From NCBI RefSeq assembly GCF_021991875.1, contig NZ_JAHLKR010000016.1, forward strand, positions 434,001 to 498,000: a stretch of 64,000 nucleotides of DNA. The letters run 5' to 3'. Positions 1 through 11,300 of the stretch are shown here, piece after piece. Below the pieces are notes generated by a model. That model was not told the origin of the DNA. It saw only the letters and a program-made list of their open reading frames with translations, and did no database searches. Within the stretch, counting starts at the first letter, position 1. Every line of letters begins with the position of its first letter. The translations under genes were made by a program, and so were the position numbers. Source of the DNA: Mycetohabitans sp. B8. Lineage in GTDB: Bacteria > Pseudomonadota > Gammaproteobacteria > Burkholderiales > Burkholderiaceae.

Positions 1-811
1 AGCCCGTTGTCGGGGCTTGGCCACGGTGAAGGACCAGCGATTTAATGCCAAACGGAATAAAATTGCCGTCCAGTTGTTCGCTGGCCAGCAGCGGGATAAC
101 CGTCAAAAAGGCGCTGTTGATCAACAACGGATGCAAGCTGTAGTGGCGAGAATCCGCGTCCTCAGAAACAGCCAGCGTCATTTGCGACAGCGCTTCGCCA
201 TCATCCTGCCGCTGGTAAAGTGCCTTCAGGGTCCGATAGCTATCGCCGATGTGGATCTGCTCACTAATTTGATAGATTGATGCCAGCGGCTCCACCGCTG
301 TCATGTCAGCCATCAACTCGGCTAAATCCACCTGCCGCCGCTGGGCAGCCACAGCCGACAATTCACCGCTCGCCCTAGGCTGCCAAGGCGCTGACGGCGA
401 ATGTCGGCATACCGCCTCGAAGACTCGTCCGTCACGCTGGGATGCGCGGATTGCCACCTCAAGCCGCTCACCTTCAGCCAGCGCGACGGGCGCAGCAAAC
501 GTGAGCTTTTTCAACCGCAGCGCCTCACCCTCGGCGAGCTGGCCCAAGCCGCACTCTAGCGCCAGACTGGCATAGGTCAGTCCCAACAGGATCCGCTGCT
601 GATTGAACTGGTGATCCTTAAGATAGTGCTCATCGTAGTGGTAAACAGCGGCTGCAATTGGGTTCTCGATCGCCGGTGGCGCCTGAATCACCCGCTCTGC
701 CTGGTCGCGGCGATAGCTGGCCCGGATCTTTTCAAACTCTTTGGCAGCTTCTTCGACACTGATTTCTTCCCGCTGTATTTTCCGGTGTAGAACCCTAATT
801 TGACTGTCCAC
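1..811 (-). CDS. rhiE: Trans-AT PKS, N-terminal part (RhiE): docking segment plus DH*-like domain; runs off the left edge
   Basis: This is the 5' end of a large PKS gene truncated by the window. I chose the GTG at 809-811 because GAAGAG lies just upstream and a docking-type helix follows directly (IQREEISVEEAAKEFEKI). No stop separates this frame from the end of rhiH, so the start is inferred. Residues about 45-270 have a dehydratase (double hot-dog) fold. The HxxxGxxxxP motif is broken: His is kept in KDHQFNQQRILLG, but the Gly and Pro positions are not. The second motif, normally HPxxxD, reads HPLLINSAF, so the catalytic Asp is Asn. Loss of this Asp together with the Pro is characteristic of DH* (enoyl-shift) domains of trans-AT PKSs, which move an alpha,beta double bond to beta,gamma instead of dehydrating. 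The partner KS0 sits at the end of RhiD, so one module is split over two proteins. The rest of RhiE, including the published beta-branching module, is outside the window. Confidence 0.88.
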   Translation of the reverse strand, partial: MDSQIRVLHRKIQREEISVEEAAKEFEKIRASYRRDQAERVIQAPPAIENPIAAAVYHYDEHYLKDHQFNQQRILLGLTYASLALECGLGQLAEGEALRLKKLTFAAPVALAEGERLEVAIRASQRDGRVFEAVCRHSPSAPWQPRASGELSAVAAQRRQVDLAELMADMTAVEPLASIYQISEQIHIGDSYRTLKALYQRQDDGEALSQMTLAVSEDADSRHYSLHPLLINSAFLTVIPLLASEQLDGNFIPFGIKSLVLHRGQAPTTG

Positions 812-878
812 TGTTCTCTTCGCTCTCAGATTCGGATATGGCAGGCGGTGTCTAAGCGACTTTGCCGCCCGTGTCCGG

Positions 879-2336
879 TTAGCAACCGGTCAGGTCGAGA
901 AATGCCTTGTTTGAAGGCCGCAAAAACGGCAGGTAGGTTGGCGGCGGCAACTTGCCCACCAGACGCGGCGAGATCCCCTTCGGCCCCATCTCTCGAGCCA
1001 ACATCGCGATAAACAGCGTGATCTCTAACGCGGCGACATGACGGCCGAGACAGGCATGAGGACCGCCGCCAAACTGGCAGGTTTCCACTTGGTTCGGCGC
1101 CCGGTCGATGCCCAGCCAGCGTTCCGGCCTCCAGCTATCCGGATCCGGGTAGCGCTCAGGGTTACGAGAAACATGCAGCAGGCTGACGCCCACCATCGCG
1201 CCAACGGGGATCGTATGACCCATCATTTCAAACTCGGTATGCACGTTGCGCATTTCAAACGGCGCGGGGGGATAGAGCCGCAAGGTTTCTCGGAATATCG
1301 CTTCAGCCAACGGCACTTGCTTGACCAGCTCCTCATGGGTATAAGGCACGCTGTCTAAGCCGGCGACCTGTTGACACAACTGTTGCCAAACGTGCGGGTG
1401 CTGCGACAGCATTAACGCCGACCACGCCATCACCGCGGCGGTTGTTTCCGAGCCGGCAAAACCCAGACCCAGGATGTTGTGTACCAGCTCGACCTCAGAC
1501 ATGCCGTTGCCATTATCGTCGCGGCCGAAGATCATCGCTCCGACCAGACTATCGCGGTCGTTGTTCGCGCGTACCGTGGCGACAATCTGTGACACCCGCT
1601 GTTCCAGCCAGCCGCGCGCCTTACGGCAACGCCAAGCAGGGAAGCCCGGCAAGTTGATTTTCAGCGGTATCATGCCGAGAAAAAACTCTTCGTACTGGTG
1701 ACGCCACTGCTCAAGCTCGTGGGTTTCAATGCCCATAATCCGGAACACCACCTCCAGCGCAATATCCTTGGTCTGCGGGAAAATCGCCAATTTGCGCTCG
1801 CTGGTCCAGCGTTTAAGCCGTTGCTCAATGGTTTCCACCACGAACTGGCCCACGCGCGCGCGGGTCAGCCCTTTTGGGGTAAAAGCATCCATGCTAGCGC
1901 GACGCGCATTGCGATGACGTTGGCCGTCAAAGGCGTTCATCGCCTCACCCGTGATGACCGGCATCTGCTCGCGCAGATAGGAGTTGTCAGTGTACTTATT
2001 TTGAAGGATCGCCAGGCCGTCCTCACTCATAATCTGCAGCACCGGTAGCTTAGCGCCGAAATAAGTCCAGAACATCGGCCCGCAAACCGCTTCAGCCTGG
2101 CGCAACTCACTAAGCGCATTCTGACCGATCTTATGGACATGGCCCAGCAATGGAATCTTGCCTGGCATGACCGGAAACCCGTCTTTCATCTTCAAGTTCT
2201 CGGCGACCGGGCGTGCCACGTTGACCGGCTGATCATTGCGCTCCATGTCGAGTTCGTTTGCCACCACCTCGCTATGTTGCGCTTCTGTGCCCGCGTCTGC
2301 CTGTGCCAACGCGAGCGTATCTTGTTTATGGTTCAT
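879..2336 (-). CDS. rhiH: Cytochrome P450 monooxygenase, rhizoxin tailoring (RhiH)
   Basis: This 485-residue protein carries the P450 signatures. The oxygen-binding I-helix AGSETT is at about 294-299, ExxR (ETLR) at 350-353, and the haem loop FGGGPHACLG has the thiolate ligand at Cys429. There is no N-terminal membrane anchor, so it is a soluble bacterial class. The first ~50 residues are polar and acidic and precede the proline-rich PGKIPLLG segment typical of P450 N-termini. GGGGAAT about 7 bases before the ATG is a good ribosome site. The gene lies 22 bp after rhiD and 67 bp before rhiE, all on one strand, so it is cotranscribed with the PKS genes. In the rhizoxin pathway the P450 is the candidate for epoxidation of the macrolide, which carries 2,3- and 11,12-epoxides. 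Which site this enzyme oxidises cannot be read from the sequence. Confidence 0.93.
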   Translation of the reverse strand: MNHKQDTLALAQADAGTEAQHSEVVANELDMERNDQPVNVARPVAENLKMKDGFPVMPGKIPLLGHVHKIGQNALSELRQAEAVCGPMFWTYFGAKLPVLQIMSEDGLAILQNKYTDNSYLREQMPVITGEAMNAFDGQRHRNARRASMDAFTPKGLTRARVGQFVVETIEQRLKRWTSERKLAIFPQTKDIALEVVFRIMGIETHELEQWRHQYEEFFLGMIPLKINLPGFPAWRCRKARGWLEQRVSQIVATVRANNDRDSLVGAMIFGRDDNGNGMSEVELVHNILGLGFAGSETTAAVMAWSALMLSQHPHVWQQLCQQVAGLDSVPYTHEELVKQVPLAEAIFRETLRLYPPAPFEMRNVHTEFEMMGHTIPVGAMVGVSLLHVSRNPERYPDPDSWRPERWLGIDRAPNQVETCQFGGGPHACLGRHVAALEITLFIAMLAREMGPKGISPRLVGKLPPPTYLPFLRPSNKAFLDLTGC

Positions 2337-2358
2337 TTTATTCCCCGTTATGCATTCG

Positions 2359-5300
2359 TTAGACTGCTGTGATCAGTTGTTCAAATTGCTCGGCGTTCAG
2401 CTCACCGCTGCTGATGCGGCGATAGAGCATGCTATTGAACAACGGTTGCGGCGTTTCGACGGCCTGCGACGGCTGAGCCATCGCGTGTTCAAACTCATAT
2501 CCCGGCAACGCAACGCGATTGCCGCCTTCCGGGTAAAGCGCGAATGTGTCCAACTGCGCGCCACGGCAATAGGCTGCTGCCATCTGCGCGGGTGTGCCTG
2601 ACGCGGTCCCAGCGTCGCCCTGCTCAATACCATCGAATGGCGAAATCCAGCAGCAGTCCTGCACCGACAGCTCGTCAGTCAACAACGACTGCAGCCGCGC
2701 TACCATCTGTTCCAGGGTGTCGGCCACTACCGCCGCGCGGTGCGTCAATGGGTGCTCACGCTGCGCTAAGCTGTAGGCCAAATCCTGCAGTTCGAGACTT
2801 GGATGAGCGATGGTAAATGCGTTGAACGTTTTTAAGTAGGCTAACAAGCTGCGGCGGCTAGCCGCTGCAAAAACCAACAACTGCGTCTGCTCTTGGCGGT
2901 GTTTGCGCGGCACTCGACGCTCCAGGTGCTCCTCCACCACCAGACTGGCGTAACTGCCGCCCGCGCCAAAGGAATTGATCAAGCAACGGCGCGGCTCACG
3001 CACGCTGTCTGCGCTCACCGGTGCCGGCCAGGGCGACGCCTGCTGTTGCAGATAAAAAGCGCTGCCATCGAGTCGTATATGAGGGTTAGGCGGATCGGCA
3101 TTGATCGACGGCGCCAATTGCTCGTGCTGTAACTGTAGTAACACCTTGGTGAGTTGGGAGATGCCCGACGCCGCCTCAAGGTGGCCAATATTCGACTTGA
3201 CTGTGCCAAGCGCGCAACTGGCGGGCCGCGCATCACCAAACACTTTTTTTAGCGCCGCCACCTCGATTGGATCGCCCAACTCAGAGCCATTGGCCGCCGC
3301 TTCGACGTAGTTGATTTGCGCCGGTTTCAGGCCGGCCCGCTGGATGGTCTGCGCAATCAGCCGAGATTGCTGTTGAGTATCCGGAGCCGAATACATCAGC
3401 CTGCCACCGCCATGATTGACGCTGGAGCTTTTGATCACCCCGTAGATTCGGTCGCCGTCGGCCACGGCTGCGGCCAAAGGTTTGAGCAGCACGGCGCCGG
3501 CACCCTCGCCTGGGATCATCCCATCGCCTTGACCGAAGCCGCGGCTAAGCTCGCTACTCCCCAGGTAATGAGCTAGTTTTAGCGTCTGGTACTTGGACGG
3601 ATCAAGGATCAGATTGACACCGCCGGCAATCGCCATTGCACAGTCGTTCTGCAACAGGCTCTGGCAGGCCAAGTGGATAGCGGTCATCGAGCTGGAGCAC
3701 GCCGAATTAACTGCTAGGCTTGGACCTTTCAAATCAAAATAATGGGAAATTCGATTGGGTATCTGCCAGTCAGTGACATTTGACTTGATCGCTGCCCGCT
3801 CTAGGCTGCTCTCGGCCCACGGCGATTGGTGATACATCGAGCCTATGAAGACCCCGACTCCCGCTGCGTCGCGCTGCTGGATTCGGGCGATCGCATCGCT
3901 GTTGTAACCCGCGTCCTCAAAGGTATGCCAAGTCACTTCAAGCATCTGTCGCAACTCTGGCGATAGGTTGCTGACCTCATCGGGAGGAACGCCGAACAGC
4001 TGGTAATCAAAATCCTCGACTTGTTCAAGGAAACCGCCATAGTACCGCTCAGTCGCCCACGACTGCGTCCCGGTCAGAGAGTGGGACCAACGCGAACCCG
4101 GTGCCTCACTGACACAGTTACGTCCATTGCGCAGGTTATCCCAAAAACACGCCAAGTCGGCGGCCATAGGATAGCGGCCACTGACGCCAATAATCGCAAT
4201 ATCTCGACACGTCGCGGGCTGTTCCACGACCGTCGTGGGCTGTTCGACCGTCGCGGGCTGTTCGACGACGCTTGCTTGCGCGGTCGTCGACATAAGCCGA
4301 GCACTATTGGCATGGTTGTCGATTGGCTGGACATGACGAGGGGCGTGACGCGGCGCACGCTCGTGACTAACCGCCGCTGCGGTCACTGGCTGCACCGCAA
4401 CTGGGCGCTGGCCCTCCTGGCGCACCGCAAAATGCTTGGCCAGCGCAGCGCGATGCTCACTCAGAAGGTAGTCCGTTAGCTGATTGATCGTGTTGTATTC
4501 AAACAGTATAGTGCGCGACAACTCACCGGTCGCCTTCTCCAACGCCTGGATCAGGCTGATCTGCAAAATTGAATCGACGCCGTAGCGATCGAAGGCAACA
4601 TCCCGCTGTAGCCGCTCAGGCGCAATATTGACCAGCTTCGACAACACTTCAGTAATCAGCTGGCGGCACTGCTTGGCTAAGACGGCTTCGTCGACCTCAC
4701 CCACCGCCATCATCGGCGTCACCACGGGCGCGATGGCTTCGACGGGCGCATCCATCGCCACGTCGGTGACGTCGGCAGCAGGCATGACCCGTTGCTGCGC
4801 CGGCAGACGAACTACGCCATCACTCACGGCAACGACAATTTGTTGGCCCAAGCCATGACTGCCCGCGACCGGGAAGGCAATGTCGCCAAAACCCTGCGAC
4901 TGCAGCAGCCGCTGCCAGCTTTCGGAAGACAGACCGGGACAGCCGTCGATTCTTAGCGCCTCGTCATCATAAAGCCACCATCCTTCGAGTAGACCGAAGG
5001 TCAAATGAGTAAACATCGAACGCGCACTGATTTCGTTCAGTAGCAACAAACCGCCATGGCACAGCGTAGCTTTGGCATTTTGCAGCGTACAACGCAAGTC
5101 TGGTGTCGCGTGCAACACATTGGTGGCAATGATCAAATCGTAGTGATTCGTGCTAATGCCCTGCTCAAGGCAAGCTTTGCTGACGTCAAAAATGGCAGTG
5201 CGCAAATAGGGCGCGTCGGGCGCAAAATGCTGTTCGGCATGGCGCAGAAAAGCCTGCGACAAATCTGTATAGCAATATTCAGCGATCTGATGCCGCCACG

Positions 5301-8300
5301 GCTGCAGTTTGCTGATCAGTCCAGCGGTCGTGCCGCCGGTGCCCGCGCCGATCTCCAAGATCCGCAGCGGCCGGTTGCCTTCAGCATGTCGGCGGGCGAT
5401 ATCCACCACGACCTCACCGAGCGCCTCGTTGAAATAATCGGAAATCTTGTTGTTTTTATAGATACCCTCTACCAACGACATGGAGCCGCCAGGGAAGATC
5501 ACCTCGGTGGCCGGCTTCTCGCCGCGCAAGATCGCCGGCAACGCCTGAGAACACGCTTCCACTAGCTGCAACTGAGCACGCAAATCGCCATCCCGGCGCC
5601 ATTCATCGCTAGCCTGGCGCCACTGCGACCACAATGACGCGGCAGCAGGCAGGGCCGTCAACAACCGCCCTTGATCGTCAATAAAGCCTTTTTGCGTCAA
5701 CAAGCGCAGGCTTTCCCGCATCCACCGACGATAAAAAGGATAGGCGTCAAGGTTCGCCGCCACCGCCGGATGGGCAGTAATTTGTTGTTCAGTCAGCGGG
5801 CCGTCGCCGGCTAGCTCGCCAATGCAGGCGAAGGTCAGGGCCAGCAACAGTCGGTCCATCTCAGCCGCCGCGCGGTGATGTTGCGGCGGCGGGCCTAGCC
5901 TTTGAGCCACGTTTGTCCACACATAGGACGCTGGAGGCTTCTCCAACGGGTAACAATGAAGCTGTGTGCTGCTGTCGATACCGGCAATAGCCATCGGCTC
6001 AAGCAGTTTGATTAAGCCCAATTGTGGCAGCGCACCGGCTAGCAACTGATCCAGTGCCACCATGCCTTCGTCCGGCTCGATTGAGCCGAGCCCCTGCTCA
6101 GCCATCCGTGCTCGATAGCCGGCATTGGCCACCACGCCAACGCTGCCCCAATAGCCCCAGTTGATAACCTTGACAGCGCAACGCCAGTGTTGATTGAGCT
6201 GAGCGGCAAAAGCGTCGGCGAACGCGCAGCCGGCGGCGTAATTGCTCTGGCCAGCGGCCCGGCTAAAGGCAATCATCGACGAGAAAAACAACACAAAATC
6301 TAGCGTCGGATTGTCGGCTGGCGTAAAGACTTGGGCCATCCGCACGCTGGTTGCCATCTTGGCGTTGAGACAAGTCGTAAATTGCGCTTCGTCCATCTGC
6401 TCCAAACGAGCGTCATCCAGCACCAACGCCGAGTGCACCACGCCATGGATTGCGCCAAACGATTCGACCACCTGCCGCCTAGCCTGCGCCAACTGCTCAA
6501 CATCAGCCGCGTCAGCCTGGATATACAACGGCGCCGGGGCGTTGCATGCTTGACTCATTTGCGCCAGCGCCGCCAGCTTACGATTGATTTCATCGCCAGC
6601 AGCACGACGGCCAAGCCAAATGACTCTGGCACGGTAATGACGGATCACGTGACGCGTCCACACTTCACCAATGCCGCCGGCACCGCCTATCACGACGTAG
6701 ACGCCGCCTTCACGGTAGCTCACGCCGTCATCTATTGGAGCCCGCTGTGCCAGCGGCAATAGCCGTTGGCAAAACCATTCGCCATCACGCCAGGCCAAGC
6801 ATTCGCCGGGCAGCGTCTGCGCAGGCGTTGCGACCGGCAGCCACTGAGCGTCAGCCGGCAGATCGATCAGTTCAACCCGCCAATGTTCATATTCCTTTGC
6901 CAGTGACCCCGCCAAGCCTTGGCAGGCCGCCTGCTCCGGCGCCAACGACTCACCGGTACGCACCGCGACGCTGGCTGTCAAGATCAATTGCAGTTCCAAC
7001 GCTCGCTGCTGATAACCCAGCTGCAGCAGCGCCTTAATTAACCTAAACAACACCAGCACGCTTTGTTCGTGGCTGTCGATCAACCGTTGATTCGCAAAAT
7101 CGGCCGACGGTTGCGGCGCCAGCCAAATCAACCGCTGAAACGGCGCGCAAGCAGCCAGCTGAGCGGTAATCCCGTCAATCGTTGTTGCCAGCGACGGCAA
7201 GAATTCGATCTGCGGATGTTGCCCGGCCAGCCAGTCGCGCCGATCCCCAACCGCGCCAATTGCCAAGGTGGGCAATACTTGCTTTGTTGTGGATGCGTTG
7301 TCGGCAACCAGCCATTGTGGCGCCAGCAGGCTCAGCCCTGCGGGCAATCGACTGTCAGCGGTGAGATGCGCCACTTGTGCGCGCGTGCCGTTCAACGGCC
7401 GGGAACTGAAACCGCGGAAACTGACAGCAATGTGCCCTCGCTCATCACACAGCTCGATATCGATCCGCTGCACTGCGCTGCTTTGGCCACGGCGGTCAAC
7501 GCTGATCAACGCCCACATAGCCGGTCGGCAACGATCATAGACATTCAGTTGCTCCAACGCGAAAGGCAGCAGCGTCTCGTTTGGACCTTCCGTTTGTTGA
7601 AGCAATAGTCCGATCGATGCCTGGACTGCTGAGTCCAGCATACCGGGATACATCAACCAGTCGCTGCCCAACCATTGGGAATCCAACTCGAGTCTAGCCA
7701 GCAGTCTGCCGTCGCCAAGCCATAGCTGCTTGACACCGCGGTGGCTAGGGCCGTAGTCAATATTGATGAGGTCAAACAACGAGTACAGCTGCGCAGCATC
7801 AACGCTACGCTGCCACGGGCCCGCTGCGAGGGCGTCAAGATCTAGTGGCTCCACGGCAGCAGCGTCAGGAATCACTTGCGCGCTGCCTTTGCAATGCTCG
7901 ACCTCGTCGCCCTGAGCCTGTGAATAGATCCTGAAATTGATTTTTTGCTGCTCCAGCGCCAGCTCAATATGCAACGCGTTGTGCTGCGACGCCAGCGTAT
8001 AGGGGGCCAACCAAACAATATTTTTGAATTGCAGCCAACCGTCGGCCAATGACGTCTGCCCCCATGATTGGGCGATCGCTGCCCGAGCCATTTCCAGATA
8101 GCCGACGCCTGGCATCGTTGGACGGCCGTTGACTTGATGGTCGGCAAACCAACACTCTTGGCCTTGCCAGCGGCTACTGAACCGCTGGCGGTAAAAATCC
8201 GACGTATTACGTTCGAGCATCGGGTGCAACCAGCTGCCGCCTGACACTGGATCAGTGACGGGTACAGTCGCCAAATCCGTCACCCAATAACGCTCTTGGG

Positions 8301-11300
8301 CAAACGGATAGCCTGGCAGGCTGAGACGTTGCATGGAGCGTCCATCGCGATAGAACTGTCGCCAGTCGATCGCCAGCCCCTGCGTCCACAATTCCAGTAA
8401 TTTGTGATACTTGCGCTTGTCAATCCATGCTGCCAGCGCCGCAGCCATGTCCTCATCCTGACGAAACAGCGCCAGTGCCCGGTTGTCACCTTCGCTACGG
8501 CCGCGATAGACAGCCTTGCCGCCGGCAGCGAAATCGGCAAGCTGGCGTTGCAGATCCGTCAAAGAGTCACTCAGCAGCGCTAGCCGCTCTGGCATCGGAT
8601 CACGGCCAACCTGCAGCGTGTAAGCCAGATCATCGAGGTAATGCTCAGGGTTGAGCTTGGCTTCTGCAGGCTGCGCGGCAATAAACTCGGCCAGGCGACG
8701 AGCATATTCACGCAATTGTTCTGGCGTTTTGGCCGACAGCAAGATCGGTCGCGCACCGGACGTCACATCGTGCCGAGGGCGCTGCGGCGGTTGGTATTCC
8801 TCCAGCAGGATATGCGCGTTAGCACCGCCAAAGCCGAAGGAGCTCACCCCCGCCCGCCGCGGCAACGCATGGCCATTACTGTCCTTAGCAGCCAGCCAGG
8901 GCCGGCTTTGCTGCACGATATAAAACGGACTGTTGTCCAGTTCGATATATGGATTGAGCGCTTCGCAATGCAGGCTCTTAAACAGCACCTTGTGCTTCAA
9001 TTGCAGCAATACCTTGATCACCCCGGCAATACCGGCCGCCAATTCAAGGTGCCCGACATTCGATTTCACTGAACCCACGCCGCAATAGCCTGGCTGCAGT
9101 GGGCCAATGCCCAACTCTTCACTGAGCTCGCGGAACGCCATTTTCAGGCCGTTGATTTCGATCGGATCACCCAGTTCGGTACCGGTGCCATGCGCTTCGA
9201 TATAGCCGATGCTGCGTGGATCGACACCGGCTTGGCGATAAGCTGCTTTTAGCAGCTCCGCTTGGGCTCGCGGGTTGGGCGCAGTCAACGAATTCGCCTT
9301 GCCGCCATGGTTTTCCGCGGTACTGCGGATCAGCGCGTAGATGTGATCGCCGTCAGCCTCGGCCTGCGAACGTTTCTTCAGCACAATCATCCCGACCCCT
9401 TCGCCCCGGGCGTAGCCGTTAGCCTGAGCCGAGAAGGTTTTACTGCGCCCATCCAGCGCCAGCATGCCCGCTTTATTGAAGCTGATCTGCGCTTCGGGAG
9501 CAATGAGGGTATTCACGCCGCCGACGATCGCCATTTGGCAATCTCCATTGCGCATCGCCTGAACCGCACGGTGGATCGCCACCAGCGACGAAGAGCAGGC
9601 CGTTTCGACGGGCTCGCTGGGACCATGTAGGTCAAGCAGAAAGCTCATTCGATTGGGGCCGACCGACGGTACCATCGCCGTGGCACTGTAACCCTCAACT
9701 GGCACGCCGGTTTTGGCGATCAGGCTGCTGTAACCCGTCATTCCGGTGCCCACAAAAATCCCGGTACTGCTGCCCGCCAGATCAGCTGTGGCATAGCCCG
9801 CGTCTTCAATCGCCAGCCAGACATAGGTCATCAGCAGGCGTTGCTGGGGATCCATCAACTGCGCTTCCCGCGGCGAAATACCGAAGAACAACGGATCAAA
9901 GTGGTCCACGCCGTGGATAAAGCCCCCCCATTTGACGTTGGTCTTGTTGGCCTGCTGATGCGGATCACCATAATATTCACGCCAGTCCCAGCGGTTGGCG
10001 GGGATCTCGCTGATACAGTCCCGGCCGTCCGTTAGATTGCGCAAGAACTGCTCAACATCGTCGGCCATGGGGAAGCGGCCGCTGACGCCGATCACGGCAA
10101 TATCATCATCCTCTGCAGGTTTGCTCGGAACAGAAGAGGCAGCCGTATGAACGGACGATTGCGCGACCGTCAGTGGGCGCCGCTTGAGCACCGCTCTTGG
10201 CGCCTGGGCGCTATGTTGCTGCGGCGTTGAAGGCGATGGCTTGAACTGCTGTTGTGGCGCCGTGGGTTGCGGCGATAGCTTGGCCGCGAGCACGCTACCG
10301 TGCTCGCGCTCCAGGTAAGCCGCAAAACGGTCGATCGTGGCATGCTCAAAAAAGATTGTCGGTGCCAGGTTCAGTCGCCATTGCTGCTTCAAAGTGCTCG
10401 CCAGCGCGGTTAGGCTGATGGAGTCGAAGCCGTATTGGCTGAACTCGGCATCGATACGGATCTCTGCAGCAGGAATTTTCATCTGCTGGGACACGAGGTC
10501 GATCAGCGCGCGGCGCAACTGCTCTGCCCATGGCGCCCCGGCGTCGGTTAGCGACGACGGCGCTACGTCTTGGCGTTGCGGCTCATTGTCACGCGCGAGC
10601 GCACTATCGGCATTGTCGCGGCCCGTTACCAGGGCGGTCAACTGCTCACGTCGCCCGTTCATCACTAGCAACTGCGGCTTATCCCATGCAAAGCATTGGC
10701 ACAGCGCATGAATTCCGGCATTGGTGGGCATGGCCACCATGCCGGTGCTTTCTGCCATTTGCCGCGCAATCGTCTCATCTACCTTCATGCCGCCTTCTTT
10801 CCACAGCGGCCAATTGATCGCCAGGCTACGGCCGCTTCGCCGTCCCTGCTCGACCAACTGGCTGCGGTACGCGGCGTAACGGTCGACAAAGGCGTTTGCC
10901 GCCGCATAGTCGGCCTGGCCGGTATTGCCGATCACGCCGGTACCCGACGAAAAGAAGATCATGAAATCCAATGGCAGCTCGGCAGTGGCCAGATCCAGGT
11001 TGCGAGCGCCAGCCACCTTGGCTGCCATCACTTGTTTCAATTCGTCATCCTGCTTATTGATTAGCAGGCTGTCTCGGATCACTCCAGCGCTATGCAACAC
11101 GCCATTGAGGCGGCCATGTTTGTCAACAATCGATGCGATTAATCGCTGCACCGCGTCGCGGTCGCTGACATCCAGCTGCCGGTATTCAATCGTGTTTCGA
11201 CCCGCGTCGATCTCAGCCACGCGCTGCGGGTCCACCGCAGAGCGGCCTGTCAAAATCAATGTGGCATCGCTGAGATTAGCCGCCATCGCGCGGGCAAAAA

